Of a stretch of DNA of 64,000 bases, positions 61,300-64,000 are shown piece after piece. The position numbers and the translations under genes were made by a program. The notes beneath the pieces are model-generated. The model was not told the DNA's origin. It was given only the letters and a program-made list of their open reading frames with translations, and searched no databases. Location: the NCBI RefSeq assembly GCF_003258595.1, contig NZ_QHHQ01000004.1:496001-560000 (forward strand), read 5' to 3'. The stretch is from Acuticoccus sediminis (GTDB taxonomy: Bacteria > Pseudomonadota > Alphaproteobacteria > Rhizobiales > Amorphaceae). Numbering within the stretch: position 1 is the stretch's first letter; every line of letters begins with the position of its first letter.

Positions 61300-61902
61300 A
61301 TGCAAGGTATGAACAGCGTCTGTGTTTATTGCGGATCGGCGACAGGCCATGATCCTCGTTTCGCTGCCGCCGCAGACGAGCTGGGCACGGCGCTCGCGCG
61401 CGCGTCCATCACGCTCGTCTATGGCGGCGGGTCCCTCGGCCTCATGGGCCGGATTGCACACAGAGTTCTGCAGGAAGGCGGCCGGGTCATCGGCATCATC
61501 CCCCGCTTCCTGCACGACCGTGAGGTGATGCTCACGGAGGTCACGGAACTCATCGTCACCGAGGACATGCACGAGCGGAAGCGGCTCATGTTCGAGCACG
61601 CGGACGGCTTCGTCGCCCTCCCCGGTGGCATCGGCACGCTGGAGGAGGTCGTCGAGATGATGACCTGGTCCCAGCTCGGCCGGCACGAAAAGCCGATCGT
61701 CCTCGCCAACGTGGCGGACTTCTGGGCCCCCCTCAACGCACTCATCCAGCACATGGTGCAGGCCGGCTTCATCCGCCCCGGCTGGGATGTCTCCTACGAC
61801 GTCGTGGACACGATCTCCGAGGTCGTGCCGGTCCTGGTGGAGCGGCACGACGCCCTCGTGCGCGAGCGCACACCCGAGCAGGCCATGCTGCGCCGCCTCT
61901 GA
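61300..61902 (+). CDS. LOG-family protein (cytokinin riboside 5'-monophosphate phosphoribohydrolase-like)
   Basis: A 200-residue Rossmann-like protein of the TIGR00730/LOG family. The opening VCVYCGSATG, the nucleotide loop YGGGSLGLMGRIA and the signature HERKRLMFEHADGF with PGGIGTLEEV are all intact, including the catalytic Arg/Glu set. Members hydrolyse nucleoside 5'-monophosphates to base and ribose phosphate. ATG 61300 or 61309 may be used. Its stop lies inside an inverted repeat (CGCCGCCTC/GAGGCGGCG, 61891-61909) that may act as a terminator. Confidence 0.93.
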   Translation: MQGMNSVCVYCGSATGHDPRFAAAADELGTALARASITLVYGGGSLGLMGRIAHRVLQEGGRVIGIIPRFLHDREVMLTEVTELIVTEDMHERKRLMFEHADGFVALPGGIGTLEEVVEMMTWSQLGRHEKPIVLANVADFWAPLNALIQHMVQAGFIRPGWDVSYDVVDTISEVVPVLVERHDALVRERTPEQAMLRRL

Positions 61903-62227
61903 GGCGGCGCCGGCAACCCCGCCCTCCCCCCGCACAACACCGCCCGCGCCACCCCACCGGTTGGACACCGATCCCGCCCGGTTCCCTGCGGCGCGCGCGA
62001 CACCGCGGATGCCGATCCCGCCCCGGTACCCTGCGGCGCGGCGATCATGCCCGCATCGAGAACCGACCCCGTTCGGACGCCAGAAGGCCGGCACCGCCGG
62101 GCCTGTCCACCGGCGTGACCGGGGCGGCGGTCCGCACGCGGCCGGTCCCGCCGGCCGGAAGGGCTCGCGGCACCGGTGCGGATGCGATATCCGAGCGGCA
62201 TCCGAGAGCCCCCACCCAGAGACCCCC
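61903..62227. other. Intergenic region with an imperfect direct repeat
   Basis: About 325 bases with no credible gene between the LOG and methyltransferase genes. Two near-identical 28-29 base copies lie at 61968-61995 and 62012-62040, sharing CCGATCCCGCC and CCCTGCGGCGCG. No good ribosome-binding site precedes the next ATG at 62228. Confidence 0.5.
61968..62040 (+). repeat. Imperfect direct repeat, two copies
   Basis: Copies at 61968-61995 and 62012-62040 differ by about one insertion and one substitution and are spaced 44 bases start to start. Their meaning is unknown; a small intergenic repeat family or local duplication is possible. Confidence 0.6.
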
Positions 62228-62956
62228 ATGCGTGACGAGAACGGCTGGACCGCCTCCGCGGAGGCGTGGATCGCCGACATGAACGGCGACGACGGGGACT
62301 GGAGCCGCCAATGCGTCCTCGATGCGCCGATGACGGCGCGCGCGCTCGCCGCACCGGTCGGCCGAATGCTCGACGTCGGCTGCGGCGAGGGGCGGTTCTG
62401 CCGGAAGCTGGCGGCGCACGGGATCGCGGCGGTGGGTCTCGACCCGGTGCCGGCCCTGCTGGAGTCCGCCCGCGCGCGGCACCCCGATGGTCCGGGCGGA
62501 GCGGGCGCGTACCTGTGCGGCCATGCCGAGGCGCTCCCCTTCGCGGCGAGCAGCTTCGACCTCGTGGTCTCGTACCTGACGCTGATCGACATCGACGATT
62601 GCGCCGCGGCGGTCGCGGAGATGAGCCGCGTCCTGACGCCCGGCGGACGGCTGCTGGTCGCGAACCTCGCGCCGCACTTCACCGCCAGCTCCGGCGGGTG
62701 GACCGAGGACGCGGAGGGCCATCCGCTATTCTCCATCGACCGGTACTACGAGGCGCGGTCGGAGTGGTTCAGCTGGCGCGGCATCAACGTGCGCAACTGG
62801 CACCGGCCGCTGAGCCTCTACATGGAGGCGTTCCTGTCCGCCGGCCTCGCCCTCACCCACTTCGACGAGCCACGTGCGGCCGGCACCGACGAGCGCGCCG
62901 TGCGTTACCGGCGCGTCCCCTGGTTCGTGATCATGGAGTGGCGGAAGCCGGCGTGA
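62228..62956 (+). CDS. Class I SAM-dependent methyltransferase (Methyltransf_11)
   Basis: A 242-residue methyltransferase. SAM motif I is MLDVGCGEGRFCRKLAAHGI with the acidic residue in VGLDPVPALL. Motifs II and III are SSFDLVVSYLTLIDIDD and LTPGGRLLVANLAPH. The C-terminal part has aromatic residues (WFSWRGINVRNWHRPL) that probably form the substrate pocket. It converges on cysS with 12 bases between the genes. The substrate is unknown; similar proteins methylate small metabolites or quinone precursors. Confidence 0.88.
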   Translation: MRDENGWTASAEAWIADMNGDDGDWSRQCVLDAPMTARALAAPVGRMLDVGCGEGRFCRKLAAHGIAAVGLDPVPALLESARARHPDGPGGAGAYLCGHAEALPFAASSFDLVVSYLTLIDIDDCAAAVAEMSRVLTPGGRLLVANLAPHFTASSGGWTEDAEGHPLFSIDRYYEARSEWFSWRGINVRNWHRPLSLYMEAFLSAGLALTHFDEPRAAGTDERAVRYRRVPWFVIMEWRKPA

Positions 62957-62968
62957 CCGGCGCCGCCG

Positions 62969-64000
62969 TCAGGTCGCGAGGGACCAGGTGGTCGCGGGCC
63001 TGCCGTCGGCGTCCTTGCCGTCCTTGAGGACGACACCCTCGGCCTGGAGCTGATCGCGGATCGCGTCGGCGCGGGCGAAGTCCTTCGCGGCGCGCGCCGC
63101 GAGCCGCTCGGCCACCAGCGCGTCGACGTCGAGCGACAGGCCCGCCGCCTTCTCGGCCACGGCCGCGTCGACCGACGCCCGCACCCGGTCGAGGTCGATG
63201 CCGAGGAGCATGGCGCTCGCGCCGACGCCGGGCGCCCCGGTCCGCGCCATCTCGCCGAGACGGGCGATGGCGAGCGGGGTGTTGAGGTCGTCGGCGAGGG
63301 CGGCCACCACCGCCCCGTCCGCCTCGCCGTCCGCCGAAGGGGCGGCGGCCCAGGCACGCAGCATCGTACGCGCCTCGTCGAGGCGGCGCTCGGTCCAGTC
63401 GATGGGCTGGCGGTACTGCGTCATCAGCATCGCGAGGCGCAGCGTGTCGCCGTCGGCGCTGCCGAGCGCCTGCCGGATGGTGATGAAGTTGCCCTCCGAC
63501 TTCGCCATCTTGCGCCCCTCCACCTGGAGGAAGCCGTTGTGCATCCAGACCGAGGCCATCTCGTCGTGGCCGAAGGCGCAGCAGGTCTGGGCGCGCTCGT
63601 TCTCGTGGTGCGGGAAGGCGAGGTCGATGCCGCCGCCGTGGATGTCGAACTCCTCGCCGAGATAGCGGTGGGCCATCGCCGAGCACTCGATGTGCCAGCC
63701 CGGCCGCCCCTCGACCTCGATGCCGGCGGGGCTCGGCCAGGACGGCTCGCCGGGCGCGGACGGCTTCCACAGCACGAAGTCCATCGCGTCGCGCTTGTAG
63801 GGCGCCACCTCGACGCGCGCGCCGGCCATCATCTCGTCCAGCGAACGCTTGGAGAGCGCGCCGTAGGCGCCGAACGAGGCGACCGCGAAGAGGACGTGCC
63901 CGTCGGCCACGTAGGCGTGGCCCCGCTCTACCAGGCGCTCGATGAGGTCGCGCATCTCGCCGATATTGTCGGTCGCGCGCGGCTCCACCGTCGGCGGCAG
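62969..64000 (-). CDS. cysS: Cysteinyl-tRNA synthetase (3' part; gene continues past the window)
   Basis: The visible 343 residues are the C-terminal part of a class I synthetase that charges tRNA-Cys. The zinc-site region has WHIECSAMA and HHENERAQ, and the KMSKS motif is present as KMAKSEGNF. The C-terminal DALR-like helical domain and the end segment [11 protein letters not shown]-type tail are present. The N-terminal HIGH-containing part lies beyond base 64000. The tRNA-Cys gene lies 4.3 kb away on the same strand. Confidence 0.96.
   Translation of the reverse strand: MPPTVEPRATDNIGEMRDLIERLVERGHAYVADGHVLFAVASFGAYGALSKRSLDEMMAGARVEVAPYKRDAMDFVLWKPSAPGEPSWPSPAGIEVEGRPGWHIECSAMAHRYLGEEFDIHGGGIDLAFPHHENERAQTCCAFGHDEMASVWMHNGFLQVEGRKMAKSEGNFITIRQALGSADGDTLRLAMLMTQYRQPIDWTERRLDEARTMLRAWAAAPSADGEADGAVVAALADDLNTPLAIARLGEMARTGAPGVGASAMLLGIDLDRVRASVDAAVAEKAAGLSLDVDALVAERLAARAAKDFARADAIRDQLQAEGVVLKDGKDADGRPATTWSLAT

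Overview
The window looks like a chromosomal segment of a very GC-rich alphaproteobacterium. GC is roughly 70% by eye and codon third positions are strongly G/C. Lineage cues are the tolC-type gene next to an isoaspartate methyltransferase-like gene, the peptide-type ABC transporter with a GntR/FCD regulator, RTX proteins and a CHD adenylate cyclase fused to an ATPase. Hyphomicrobiales or a relative is likely, but genus cannot be fixed from the sequence alone. No rRNA, integrase, transposase or CRISPR array was seen. The only RNA gene found is a tRNA-Cys.

Region 1 (1-2.1 kb): the tail of an upstream gene with a strong terminator hairpin, then a class C beta-lactamase-fold serine hydrolase divergent from a TetR regulator. 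Region 2 (2.8-17.0 kb): an 11-gene plus-strand cluster, mostly with 4-base start/stop overlaps. It encodes three methyltransferases (one a beta-helix/zinc-ribbon fusion), a fatty acyl-AMP ligase, an acyl carrier protein, a polysaccharide pyruvyl transferase-like protein, a TPR/alpha-beta-hydrolase fusion, a GT2 glycosyltransferase, a cytochrome P450, a BNR_4 beta-propeller protein and a tandem glycosyltransferase. Together they look like a pathway that activates a fatty acid, oxidises it and attaches it to a methylated and pyruvylated surface or secreted glycan. I do not recognise this as a described pathway.

Region 3 (17.0-37.6 kb): a catabolic regulon. It holds a complete peptide-type ABC transporter (binding protein, two permeases, two ATPases), ATP-dependent hydantoinase/oxoprolinase A and B subunits, two class V aminotransferases, a D-2-hydroxyacid dehydrogenase, a RraA/HMG-aldolase-like protein, a Gfo/Idh/MocA oxidoreductase, a GMC oxidoreductase with a distant candidate small subunit, an amidohydrolase, an SDR and a GntR/FCD regulator. 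Four intergenic regions carry the same GntR-type operator core, TTGT-N3-ACA, which ties five transcription units together. The substrate is probably an imported nitrogen-containing (amide or cyclic amide) compound, but it is not identified.

Region 4 (38.2-43.4 kb): a berberine-bridge-type FAD oxidase, a SAM-CHD-AAA-TPR adenylate cyclase and a DUF4242 protein. Region 5 (43.8-57.6 kb): an RND efflux adaptor and pump, two RTX proteins (a subtilase and a 1212-residue repeat protein) and a TolC-family outer-membrane channel. Region 6 (57.8-64 kb): an isoaspartate methyltransferase-like protein, tRNA-Cys, a CBM2-GH5-Calx-beta cellulase, a small membrane protein, a LOG-family phosphoribohydrolase, a methyltransferase and the 3' part of cysS.
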